Shown here: piece by piece, positions 1 to 6,035 of the stretch
Numbering within the stretch: the first letter of the stretch is position 1
How the letters are laid out: the number at the start of each line of letters is the position of its first letter
Assembly: GCA_017521345.1 (NCBI GenBank)
Contig: JAFXCU010000133.1
Span: forward strand, 1 to 10,607
Length of the DNA: 10,607 nt
Reading direction: 5' to 3'
Source: Ruminiclostridium sp.
GTDB lineage: Bacteria; Bacillota_A; Clostridia; Oscillospirales; Oscillospiraceae
The notes under the pieces: model-generated
The model's database searches: none
What the model was told of the DNA's origin: nothing
The model's input: the letters and a program-made list of their open reading frames with translations, nothing else
Made by a program: the position numbers and the translations under genes

Positions 1-349
1 CCTTCAGGGCAACCTTCTGCCGCAGGGAGACCACACCGGTAACGCCGTTTTTGAAGCGGAAGGGGGTGTGCAGGATGCTCTCAGGGTGGATGCCGCCCAG
101 CTTGCCGAAGGAGAGATAGCCGTCCTTGTCGATGTGGGTCACGATGATACCGATGGAGTCCATGTGAGCGGCAAACATGACCTTGGGGCCCCTCCCCTTT
201 TTATGTACGATCAGGTTGCCCATGGTGTCGATCCGGCATTCGTCTGCATAGGGCTCTGCCAGACTTTTGATCGTTGCGGCGATCTGCCGCTCATCCCCTG
301 CCGGGCCATGGCAGGCGTTCAGCTTTTGAATCACAGACAAATAGTCCAT
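1..349 (-). CDS. M42-family metallo-aminopeptidase, third tandem copy (3' end outside window)
   Basis: About 116 residues of the N-terminal part are present; the C-terminal part lies beyond the left edge. The protein opens with MDYLSVIQKLNACHGPAGDE, followed by a TMGNLIVHKKG segment and the metal-binding AHMD motif (His62). This is the usual start of M42 (glutamyl/deblocking aminopeptidase, 'cellulase M') proteins, which are cobalt- or zinc-dependent cytosolic peptidases that form TET dodecamers. It reads AHMDSIG where the two upstream copies read AHMDEVG or AHLDEVG. The ATG at 349 is preceded by GGAGG at 357-361 with a 7-base gap, and only 12 bases separate it from the stop of the previous peptidase gene, so it is translated from the same mRNA. 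The remaining metal ligands and the active-site Glu pair cannot be checked here. The family call is firm; the substrate is unknown. Confidence 0.88.
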   Translation of the reverse strand, partial: MDYLSVIQKLNACHGPAGDERQIAATIKSLAEPYADECRIDTMGNLIVHKKGRGPKVMFAAHMDSIGIIVTHIDKDGYLSFGKLGGIHPESILHTPFRFKNGVTGVVSLRQKVALK

Positions 350-361
350 ATGAGATCCTCC

Positions 362-1390
362 TCATTCCATGGTGGATACGGCCTGCAGGAAGAGCCGTGC
401 CAGGGTCAGGATATTATTGCAATCCTCCAGAGAAGCCACGCTGGAGGGGGTGTGCAGGTAACGGACCGCAGCGGAAATGGCAGCCACACGGACACCTTCC
501 TTGCTGCGCTGGATGGCACCGGCGTCGGTGCCGCCGGAGATATACTCCTTGGTCTGCCAGGGGATTTGATTCCCTTCCGCCAGGGAGCGGAGCAGCTCAA
601 AGAGTGCCCGGTCGTAGACGGTACTGCCGTCCATGAAGGGGATGACAGGACCCTTGCCAGGGCCGCAGACCTTCTGACGGTCAGGCATATCAGGAAGATT
701 GGCAGCGGTGGTTCCCTCCAGGACCAGGGCAATGTCAGGCGTTACGGAGAAGGCAGCCCCAAAGGCCCCACGGGTGCCCACCTCTTCCTGAACAGTGAAC
801 ACAAAGGTCACGTCCATGGGCAGGTCTTCCTTCAGAAGCTCCACCATGACAGCACAGCCGATACGGTCGTCAATGGCTTTGGCTTTGATAAGACCATGGC
901 CGAACTCCACGATATCGGAATCGAACACGGCCACATCACCGGGAGAAACGTACTGTCTGGCATCTTCACCGTCTTTGGCACCGATGTCAATGTAAAAGTC
1001 CTTCAGCTTGGGGACCTTCTTTTCCTCCTCGGCACTGGTCAGGTGATAGGCCTTGAGACCGATCACGCCTGGGATCTCCTTCTCCCCTACCAATACCCGT
1101 TTTCCGATGAGCACACGGCGGTCAATGCCGCCTACGCTGGCAAACTTCAGGTAGCCGTCATCGGTGATGGTGTGCACCATCAAGCCCACCTCGTCCATGT
1201 GGGCGGCCAGCATGAGCTTTTGGGCGCCGGGCACAGCACCCTTCTTTTCCACGATCAGGTTCCCCATGGAGTCCACACGGATCTTGTCTGCATAAGGGGA
1301 CACCCGCTCCCGGATATAGTTCCGGACTGCATCCTCGTGGCTGGAAACACCGGGAAGGGCGCAGAGTTCTTTTAAGGTTTCAATCAGCAA
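362..1390 (-). CDS. M42-family metallo-aminopeptidase, second tandem copy
   Basis: Predicted cytosolic dinuclear-metal aminopeptidase acting on peptides. Numbered from the TTG at 1390 (342 residues, normal for M42), it has AAHMDEVG (His64), KAIDDRIG (Asp174), the catalytic and ligand pair in QEEVGTRGA (Glu202/Glu203), Glu225 in the ALVLEGTTAAN segment, and His313 in YLHTPSS. The full expected active site is therefore present. An in-frame TTG at 1414 would add eight residues, but the TTG at 1390 is preferred. It has AGGAGG at 1399-1404 with an 8-base gap, and it puts the first residues (LIETLKELCALPGVSS) where M42 proteins normally begin. It overlaps the end of the upstream paralogue by 11 bases, which suggests translational coupling. 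It is clearly a paralogue of its neighbours but not a recent duplicate, because the sequences differ widely outside the motifs. Substrate preference cannot be read from the sequence. Confidence 0.92.
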   Translation of the reverse strand: MLIETLKELCALPGVSSHEDAVRNYIRERVSPYADKIRVDSMGNLIVEKKGAVPGAQKLMLAAHMDEVGLMVHTITDDGYLKFASVGGIDRRVLIGKRVLVGEKEIPGVIGLKAYHLTSAEEEKKVPKLKDFYIDIGAKDGEDARQYVSPGDVAVFDSDIVEFGHGLIKAKAIDDRIGCAVMVELLKEDLPMDVTFVFTVQEEVGTRGAFGAAFSVTPDIALVLEGTTAANLPDMPDRQKVCGPGKGPVIPFMDGSTVYDRALFELLRSLAEGNQIPWQTKEYISGGTDAGAIQRSKEGVRVAAISAAVRYLHTPSSVASLEDCNNILTLARLFLQAVSTME

Positions 1391-2426
1391 GGAACTCCCC
1401 TCCTTCCTTGGCAAGGTCTTTCACAAAAGCCGCCAGCAGGGATGCCGTGGCCTCCAGATCTGCCAGATTTAGGGTCTCTACGGGGCTGTGCATATATTTC
1501 AGGGGTAAGGATACCACCGCCGTGGGGATGCCCTCACGGGCGGTCTGAACGCCCCAGGCGTTGGTTCCGGTGTGGCCGGTCATGACCTCAGGCAGCCAGG
1601 GAATCTCGTTCTCCTCTGCCTTTCTGATGAGACGGTCGCTCATCCAGCGGGTGATGTTTGGGCCAATGCCGATGACGGTACCTTTTCCTGCCGGGAAGGT
1701 CTCATCCTTGGGACCGTCAGGAGTCCGGGCGTGGGTCACATCCACGGCGATGAAACAGTCCGGCTGGATACCGAAGGCTCCAACCAGGGCACCGCCGCCG
1801 TTGGTCTCCTCCCGACTGCTGCCCATGATCCACAGGTCTACATCCAGCTCTTCGTCTTTTAAGAGCTCCACAGCCCGCAGGAGGGTCACAAATCCGGCTC
1901 GGTCGTCCAGGGCCTTACCGCTGACCACGTCGTTCAGGTGGCTCTGGAATGTCCCACGGGGAACAGCAAAGGTACCGACCAGCTTCTCCCCTTCCTCCTG
2001 GGTCAGACCTGCGTCAATATACAGTTCGTCCAGTGGGATGCTCTTGTTGGCATCTCCCGGCTTCTGAACATGAGGGGGCAAAACGGCCACCAGACCAAAG
2101 ATAGGAGGTTCGGCGAGGATGGTGACTTCCCGGTTGGGGAGCATCCGGGGATCGATGCCACCCACAGAGCGGAACCGCAGGAATCCATCCTCTGCACCGG
2201 TGATGAGCAGGCCCACTTCATCCAGGTGGGCATCCAGCACGACCTTTTTCGCATTAGGTTTTCCACAGAGACGAACAGAAACCAAATTACCAAATCGGTC
2301 AATTCTACAGGAATCCATACCAAAAGAGGGCTCGAACCATTCCTGTGCCAATTCTGCAACCAGCCGCTCTCGTCCGGAAGGACTGGAAGCCCCAGACAAT
2401 GCAGACAGACATGCTTTGATATCCAT
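1380..2426 (-). CDS. M42-family metallo-aminopeptidase, first tandem copy
   Basis: A 348-residue M42 peptidase with all expected active-site residues: His67 in LDAHLDEVG, Asp174 in KALDDRAG, Glu206/Glu207 in SREETNGGGA, Asp229 in IAVDVTHA, and His313 in YMHSPVE. The segment before the Glu pair reads SREE instead of the common QEE. The DVTHA segment is typical of the endoglucanase-M-like and TET branch, whereas the next copy has a Glu at that place, so the copies belong to different sub-branches. The ATG at 2426 follows a GAGGAA ribosome site that overlaps the murD stop codon. Only 11 bases separate the two genes, so it is co-transcribed with murD. It probably hydrolyses short peptides in the cytosol. 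The older 'cellulase' label for such proteins is a historical misannotation. Confidence 0.92.
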   Translation of the reverse strand: MDIKACLSALSGASSPSGRERLVAELAQEWFEPSFGMDSCRIDRFGNLVSVRLCGKPNAKKVVLDAHLDEVGLLITGAEDGFLRFRSVGGIDPRMLPNREVTILAEPPIFGLVAVLPPHVQKPGDANKSIPLDELYIDAGLTQEEGEKLVGTFAVPRGTFQSHLNDVVSGKALDDRAGFVTLLRAVELLKDEELDVDLWIMGSSREETNGGGALVGAFGIQPDCFIAVDVTHARTPDGPKDETFPAGKGTVIGIGPNITRWMSDRLIRKAEENEIPWLPEVMTGHTGTNAWGVQTAREGIPTAVVSLPLKYMHSPVETLNLADLEATASLLAAFVKDLAKEGGEFLAD

Positions 2427-2437
2427 AGGCCTGTTCC

Positions 2438-3826
2438 TCAGTTCAGTTCGTTGACGATGGCCTTGAAGATCTGGCCACGCTGGGCGAAGTTCTTGAAGTG
2501 GTCAAAGGAGGCGCAGGCGGGAGACAGGATCACGATATCCCCTTCTTCTGCTGCTTGGTATGCGGCATAAACGGCAGCCTTGAAATCATCCTCCCGGATG
2601 ATGGCGGGCTTCCCATCCTGATAGCCCTCACATTCCACCACAGCCTGATAGATCTTGTCGGCGGTGTGGCCGGTGAGGACCAGGGTTTTGACCCGGTCCT
2701 GGACCTCCTTGCCCAGAATGTCGAAGGGGATCTTCTTGTCATAGCCGCCGGCAATGAGGATGACCTTCTGCTTGAAGGACCGCAGACCGGCAATGGTGCG
2801 GGTGGGGCTGGAGGCGATGGAGTCGTTGTAGAATCGGATACCATTCAGAGTACGGCACAGCTCGATGCGGTGCTCTACCCCGGGGAAGTTCTCAGCGGTG
2901 TGAAGGATAACATCGTCAGAAACCATGCCCTGGACCGCAGCAATGGCAGCCAGATAGTTTTCTACGTTGTGCAGGCCGGGGATCAGGATGCGCTCGGGAT
3001 CGAAGAGTTCCCGCTTCTCGCCATTCTGCGCTACAATGATTCGGTCATTTTCCACATACACGCCGTTGTCCAGCGCCTCCCGGCGGCTGAACTGCAGAAC
3101 CTTACCGGGGGCACGGGCGGCCATCTCGTTGGTCAGCTCATTGTCCCGGTTGAAGACGGCAATGCCCTCTTTGCCCTGGTGGGAGAAGATGTTCTCCTTG
3201 GCCAGAGCGTACTCCTCCATGGACTTGTGGATGTCCAGATGGTTGGGGGACAGGTTGGTGAAGACCGCAATGTCAGGGCTGGAGGAAATGGTCATCAGCT
3301 GGAAGGAGGACAGCTCCAGAACGGCCACGTCGGTCTCCTTCATCTCCCCGGCCTCAGACAGGAGGGGCTTACCGATGTTGCCGCCCAGATGGACGGTGTA
3401 ACCGGCATTTTTCAGCATCTCAGAAATCAAAGTGGTGGTGGTGGTCTTGCCGTCGCTGCCGGTGACCGCAATGATCTTGCAGGGGCAGACCTCAAAGAAG
3501 ACTTCCATCTCAGAGGTCAGGACACTCCCCTTCTCCATCGCGGCCAGGAAGGGCGGGATATCGGGCCGGATACCGGGAGAACGGAAGATGATGTCCTGGT
3601 CCAGGTTATCCAGATAGGTCTCACCCAGGCAGAGGGTTGCCCCAAGACCTTCCAGTTCCTCGGCCAGGGGACCAAAATTCTCTCTGGGTGCCTTGTCGCA
3701 GGCAGTCACATCGATGCCTGCTCCCAGCAGGGTCTTGATGAGAGGGGTGTTGGAGACACCGATGCCAATGACGGCCACTCGCTTGCCTTTGATGGAGTCC
3801 AGATATGCTTGCAGTGTAATAGCCAT
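2438..3826 (-). CDS. murD: UDP-N-acetylmuramoylalanine--D-glutamate ligase (MurD)
   Basis: Adds D-glutamate to UDP-MurNAc-L-Ala, using ATP, in the cytosolic stage of peptidoglycan synthesis. The 462 residues show the three Mur-ligase domains. An N-terminal nucleotide-binding domain has GIGVSNTPLI near residue 21. The central ATPase domain has the P-loop GSDGKTTTT at 123-131, the NHLDIH segment at 195-200, and Lys210 in EYALAKENIF at the usual carbamylated-lysine place. The C-terminal domain contains GVEHRIE, NDSIASSPTRT and an LSPACASFDHF segment. Length is normal for MurD (about 440-460). The ATG at 3826 has AGGAGG at 3835-3840 with an 8-base gap. It is the first gene of the operon with the M42 peptidases and lacks the usual dcw-cluster neighbours (mraY, murG, ftsW), which is common when murD is displaced in clostridia. 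Confidence 0.96.
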   Translation of the reverse strand: MAITLQAYLDSIKGKRVAVIGIGVSNTPLIKTLLGAGIDVTACDKAPRENFGPLAEELEGLGATLCLGETYLDNLDQDIIFRSPGIRPDIPPFLAAMEKGSVLTSEMEVFFEVCPCKIIAVTGSDGKTTTTTLISEMLKNAGYTVHLGGNIGKPLLSEAGEMKETDVAVLELSSFQLMTISSSPDIAVFTNLSPNHLDIHKSMEEYALAKENIFSHQGKEGIAVFNRDNELTNEMAARAPGKVLQFSRREALDNGVYVENDRIIVAQNGEKRELFDPERILIPGLHNVENYLAAIAAVQGMVSDDVILHTAENFPGVEHRIELCRTLNGIRFYNDSIASSPTRTIAGLRSFKQKVILIAGGYDKKIPFDILGKEVQDRVKTLVLTGHTADKIYQAVVECEGYQDGKPAIIREDDFKAAVYAAYQAAEEGDIVILSPACASFDHFKNFAQRGQIFKAIVNELN

Positions 3827-3849
3827 GTGCTCTTCCTCCTATTGATGAA

Positions 3850-3865
3850 TGCGCAAAACTGCGCA
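3850..3865 (-). repeat. TGCGCA inverted repeat in the murD leader
   Basis: Two TGCGCA copies (3850-3855 and 3860-3865), each self-complementary, flank a four-base spacer. They lie between the predicted murD start of transcription and its ribosome binding site. They could form a short hairpin in the RNA or be a small operator; nothing in the sequence decides between these. Confidence 0.45.
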
Positions 3866-3892
3866 GAATACACAAGTATAACTTAACACTTT

Positions 3893-3921
3893 ATTATACG
3901 ATGAAACCCGAAGGATTTCAA
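3893..3921 (-). promoter_or_regulatory. Sigma-A promoter of the murD-M42 operon
   Basis: Read on the minus strand, TTGAAA (3916-3921) and a perfect TATAAT (3893-3898) are separated by exactly 17 bases. Transcription should start near 3886, giving a leader of about 60 bases before murD. Confidence 0.8.
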
Positions 3922-3943
3922 GGAGAACAAAAGAGACTCTGTA

Positions 3944-3972
3944 TTGCATTGTTTTCAATTTTATGGTATCTT
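3944..3972 (+). promoter_or_regulatory. Possible weak promoter for the DtxR-family gene
   Basis: TTGCAT (3944-3949) and TATCTT (3967-3972) lie 17 bases apart on the plus strand, upstream of the regulator gene. Both boxes are imperfect. A TGTTAACA palindrome at 3972-3979 overlaps the -10 edge and could be a binding site for the regulator itself, but the match outside the central eight bases is poor. Confidence 0.3.
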
Positions 3973-4014
3973 GTTAACATAAATCATAATATCACAGTAG
4001 GAAAGGACGATCCT

Positions 4015-4377
4015 ATGGCATTACAGGAATCTGGCCAGATGTATCTTGAGAGCATTCTGGTTCTGTCTAAAACCGGCAAAGCTGTGCGTTCGATCGACGT
4101 GAGTGAATATATGGGATTCTCCAAACCCAGTGTCAGCCGAGCCATCGGTCTGCTCAAGACCGGCGGATATATTACCGTGACCAAAGAGGGGCACCTCCAC
4201 CTGACCGAGGAAGGCCGCTATGTGGCGGAAAGCATCTATGAGAAGCACACTTTCCTCACTAAGTTCCTGGTGAGTCTGGGCGTCAGCGAAGAGACCGCCT
4301 CAGAAGATGCCTGCAAAATGGAACATATCATCAGCGACGAATCCTTTGCCGCCCTGAGAAAGCACGCCGGTTTTTGA
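4015..4377 (+). CDS. Short DtxR-family metal-dependent repressor, iron-type ligand set
   Basis: A 120-residue transcription factor with an N-terminal winged helix (SIDVSEYMGFSKPSVSRAIGL at about 26-46) and a dimerisation/metal-binding domain. It lacks the C-terminal SH3-like domain of full-length DtxR/IdeR. Aligned by eye to DtxR, the primary metal site is kept as Met9 (in QMYLES), Cys100, Glu103 and His104 (in DACKMEHIISDE). These match DtxR Met10, Cys102, Glu105 and His106, rather than the Asp8 and Glu99 of MntR. His78 matches DtxR His79, but the other ancillary ligands appear replaced (Thr82, Ser96). A Fe2+-responsive repressor is therefore more likely than a Mn2+ one. The frame stays open back to 3901, but the ATG at 4015 is chosen because AAGGA precedes it and because homologues begin just before the QMYLESI helix. 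No metal transporter lies next to it. Confidence 0.88.
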   Translation: MALQESGQMYLESILVLSKTGKAVRSIDVSEYMGFSKPSVSRAIGLLKTGGYITVTKEGHLHLTEEGRYVAESIYEKHTFLTKFLVSLGVSEETASEDACKMEHIISDESFAALRKHAGF

Positions 4378-4397
4378 TCGATTGATCCTAATACAGC

Positions 4398-4433
4398 AAA
4401 AAATCCTCCCTGATCGCTCAGGGAGGATTTTTA
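4398..4433. terminator. Bidirectional terminator between the DtxR-family gene and glnA
   Basis: A 15-base-pair stem (4399-4413 with 4418-4432) has a TCGC loop. A run of A on the left and a run of T on the right let it stop transcription on both strands. It lies between two convergent genes. Confidence 0.92.
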
Positions 4434-4447
4434 TATGCTTGATTCGA

Positions 4448-5866
4448 TTACAGGTCGTAATACAGCTTGAACTCTGCGGGGGTGGGGATGCGGTTGAGCT
4501 CTTCCAGCTCAGCACGCTTCTTCTTCAGCCAGATCTGGATCAGTCTCTCGGGGAAGACGCCGCCGCGGGTCAGGTACTCGTGGTCCCACTCCAGAGCGTC
4601 AAGGGCTTCACCCAGGGACTTGGGCAGACCATCGATTTTTGCCTGCTCATCTTCGGACAGGTCATACAGGTTAAAGTCGTAGGGACCCCAGCCTCTTTCC
4701 TTGGGATCGATCTTCTTGGCGATGCCGTCCAGGCCGGCCATCAGGATAGCGGCGAAGGCATAGTAGGGGTTGCAGGTTGCGTCGGGGTTACGCAGCTCGA
4801 AACGCTTGTTCTTGGGTGCCTTGGCGTATGCGGGGATACGGACCACAGCGCTGCGGTTTGCCATAGCATAGCCGATGGTAACAGGAGCCTCATAGCCGGG
4901 GACCAGACGCTTGTAAGAGTTGGTGGAGGGGTTGGTGATGGCGCACAGGGAAGCTGCGTGCTCCAGCATGCCGCCGATGAACCACAGGGCCACATCGCTC
5001 AGCTGAGCATAGCCGTCCTCGTCGTAGAACACGGGCTGGCCATCCTTGAACAGGTGCATGTGGACATGCATACCACTGCCAGCTTCACCAGCCACGGGCT
5101 TGGGCATGAAGGTAGCAGTGCGGCCTTCGGCAGCAGCTGCGTTCTTGATGATGTACTTGGCGACCATGGTGTTGTCTGCCATCTGGGTCATTTCGCCCAG
5201 CTCGACCTCGATCTCCAGCTGGCCGCAGCCGCCCACTTCGGTGTGGTGATACTTCACAGCAACGCCCCAATCTTCCATCATCAGGACAATGCGGTTGCGC
5301 AGGTCCTGGTTCACGTCCAGGGGCAGGCTGGTGTGGTAACCGGCCTTGTGGCGGACCTGGAAGCCATTGTTTCCGTTGGACCACTCAGCCTGGCAGGCCT
5401 CGATCTCGTAGCCGGAGCTCTGGGGATCATTGGAGAAAGCCACGTCATCAAAGACATAGAATTCGTACTCGGGGCCGACGATCATTTCGTCTGCCACGCC
5501 GGTCTCCTTCATGTACTCAATGGCGCGCTTTGCCACGTTGCGGGGGTACTGGTCAAAGGGACGGTTGATGGGACGGTCGATGATCATGACGTCGCCGATC
5601 ATGGTCAGGGTAGGAACTTCAGCGAAGGGGTCGATGGTGGCAGAGTCCAGGTCAGGAATAAAGACCATGTCACTGTTCTCGACGGGGGCATAGCCATAGT
5701 TGGAGCCGTCAAAGCCAATGCCGTAGACCATGGTGTCCTCATTCAGGCGGCCCACAGGGATACTCAGGTGACGCCATCTGCCGTCGATGTCGGTCATCTT
5801 AAAGTCGATGATCTTGATTTCTTTTTCTTCGCACAGACGTAACACGTCCTGCAGTGTTCTTTTCAT
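4448..5866 (-). CDS. glnA: Type I glutamine synthetase
   Basis: Makes glutamine from glutamate, ammonia and ATP as a cytosolic dodecamer. The 472 residues include GPEYEF (Glu133/Glu135), HHTEVGGCGQLEIE (Glu210, Glu218), the ATP-site segment GSGMHVH (His267), NPSTNSYKRLVPGYEAP (Arg320), NRSAVVRIP and FELRNPD (Glu357). Length and the extra segment around 141-165 resemble the longer enterobacterial class (about 469 residues) rather than the roughly 444-residue Bacillus class. NLYDL at 399-403 matches the context of the E. coli adenylylated tyrosine, giving Tyr401 here. The family's FDGSS segment reads FDGSNYGYA. The ATG at 5866 has AAGGAGG at 5874-5880 with a 7-base gap; an in-frame extension to 5899 has no such site. 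It is transcribed alone, with no glnR, glnB or glnE beside it. The family is certain; the subclass is less so. Confidence 0.95.
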   Translation of the reverse strand: MKRTLQDVLRLCEEKEIKIIDFKMTDIDGRWRHLSIPVGRLNEDTMVYGIGFDGSNYGYAPVENSDMVFIPDLDSATIDPFAEVPTLTMIGDVMIIDRPINRPFDQYPRNVAKRAIEYMKETGVADEMIVGPEYEFYVFDDVAFSNDPQSSGYEIEACQAEWSNGNNGFQVRHKAGYHTSLPLDVNQDLRNRIVLMMEDWGVAVKYHHTEVGGCGQLEIEVELGEMTQMADNTMVAKYIIKNAAAAEGRTATFMPKPVAGEAGSGMHVHMHLFKDGQPVFYDEDGYAQLSDVALWFIGGMLEHAASLCAITNPSTNSYKRLVPGYEAPVTIGYAMANRSAVVRIPAYAKAPKNKRFELRNPDATCNPYYAFAAILMAGLDGIAKKIDPKERGWGPYDFNLYDLSEDEQAKIDGLPKSLGEALDALEWDHEYLTRGGVFPERLIQIWLKKKRAELEELNRIPTPAEFKLYYDL

Positions 5867-5890
5867 GCTGGTTCCTCCTTTGAAATAAAG

Positions 5891-5916
5891 GGATGACATA
5901 CCGCTCTATGTCGTCC
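5891..5916 (-). repeat. Inverted repeat in the glnA leader
   Basis: GGATGACATA (5891-5900) and TATGTCGTCC (5907-5916) form arms that pair at 9 of 10 positions around a six-base loop. They sit in the predicted 5' untranslated region of glnA, about ten bases before the ribosome binding site. The sequence after the stem on the minus strand is only modestly T-rich, so a classical attenuator is not clear. It could be an operator or an RNA hairpin. It does not match the GlnR/TnrA consensus (TGTNA-N7-TNACA). Confidence 0.5.
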
Positions 5917-5939
5917 AATTGCTCACTTATCCACTCTTC

Positions 5940-5968
5940 AAGATAACCATTATTTTCTCACTTGTCAA
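5940..5968 (-). promoter_or_regulatory. Sigma-A promoter of glnA
   Basis: On the minus strand a perfect TTGACA (5963-5968) is followed after 17 bases by TATCTT (5940-5945). The predicted start is near 5933, about 66 bases before the glnA ATG. Confidence 0.7.
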
Positions 5969-6035
5969 TATCATTTCGAACACTTTTGGTGAGAATATGC
6001 AGAAAAAATCTCAGGAAGGAGCATGATTATGCGAA

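Noticed and set aside
68..1375. Long plus-strand open frame (435 codons) opposite the M42 genes
   Set aside because: It is antisense to two genes with complete catalytic motifs, has no family resemblance and no ribosome site, and is explained by codon bias in a GC-rich coding strand.
2498..3886. Long plus-strand open frame (462 codons) opposite murD
   Set aside because: It mirrors murD almost exactly and its translation is a low-complexity Gly/Val/Asp-rich shadow with no motif.
3901..4014. N-terminal extension of the DtxR-family gene to the ATG at 3901
   Set aside because: The region contains the -35 box of the murD promoter, is AT-rich with non-coding character, and the ATG at 4015 has the ribosome site and the family's normal N-terminus.
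4382..5842. Long plus-strand open frame (486 codons) opposite glnA
   Set aside because: It is the shadow of a certain glutamine synthetase gene. It also begins within the terminator region and lacks a ribosome site.
5969..6035. Terminator after the histidine kinase gene
   Set aside because: On the minus strand there is a run of six T (near 6002-6007), but no stem longer than about 4 base pairs before it, so an intrinsic terminator is not supported.
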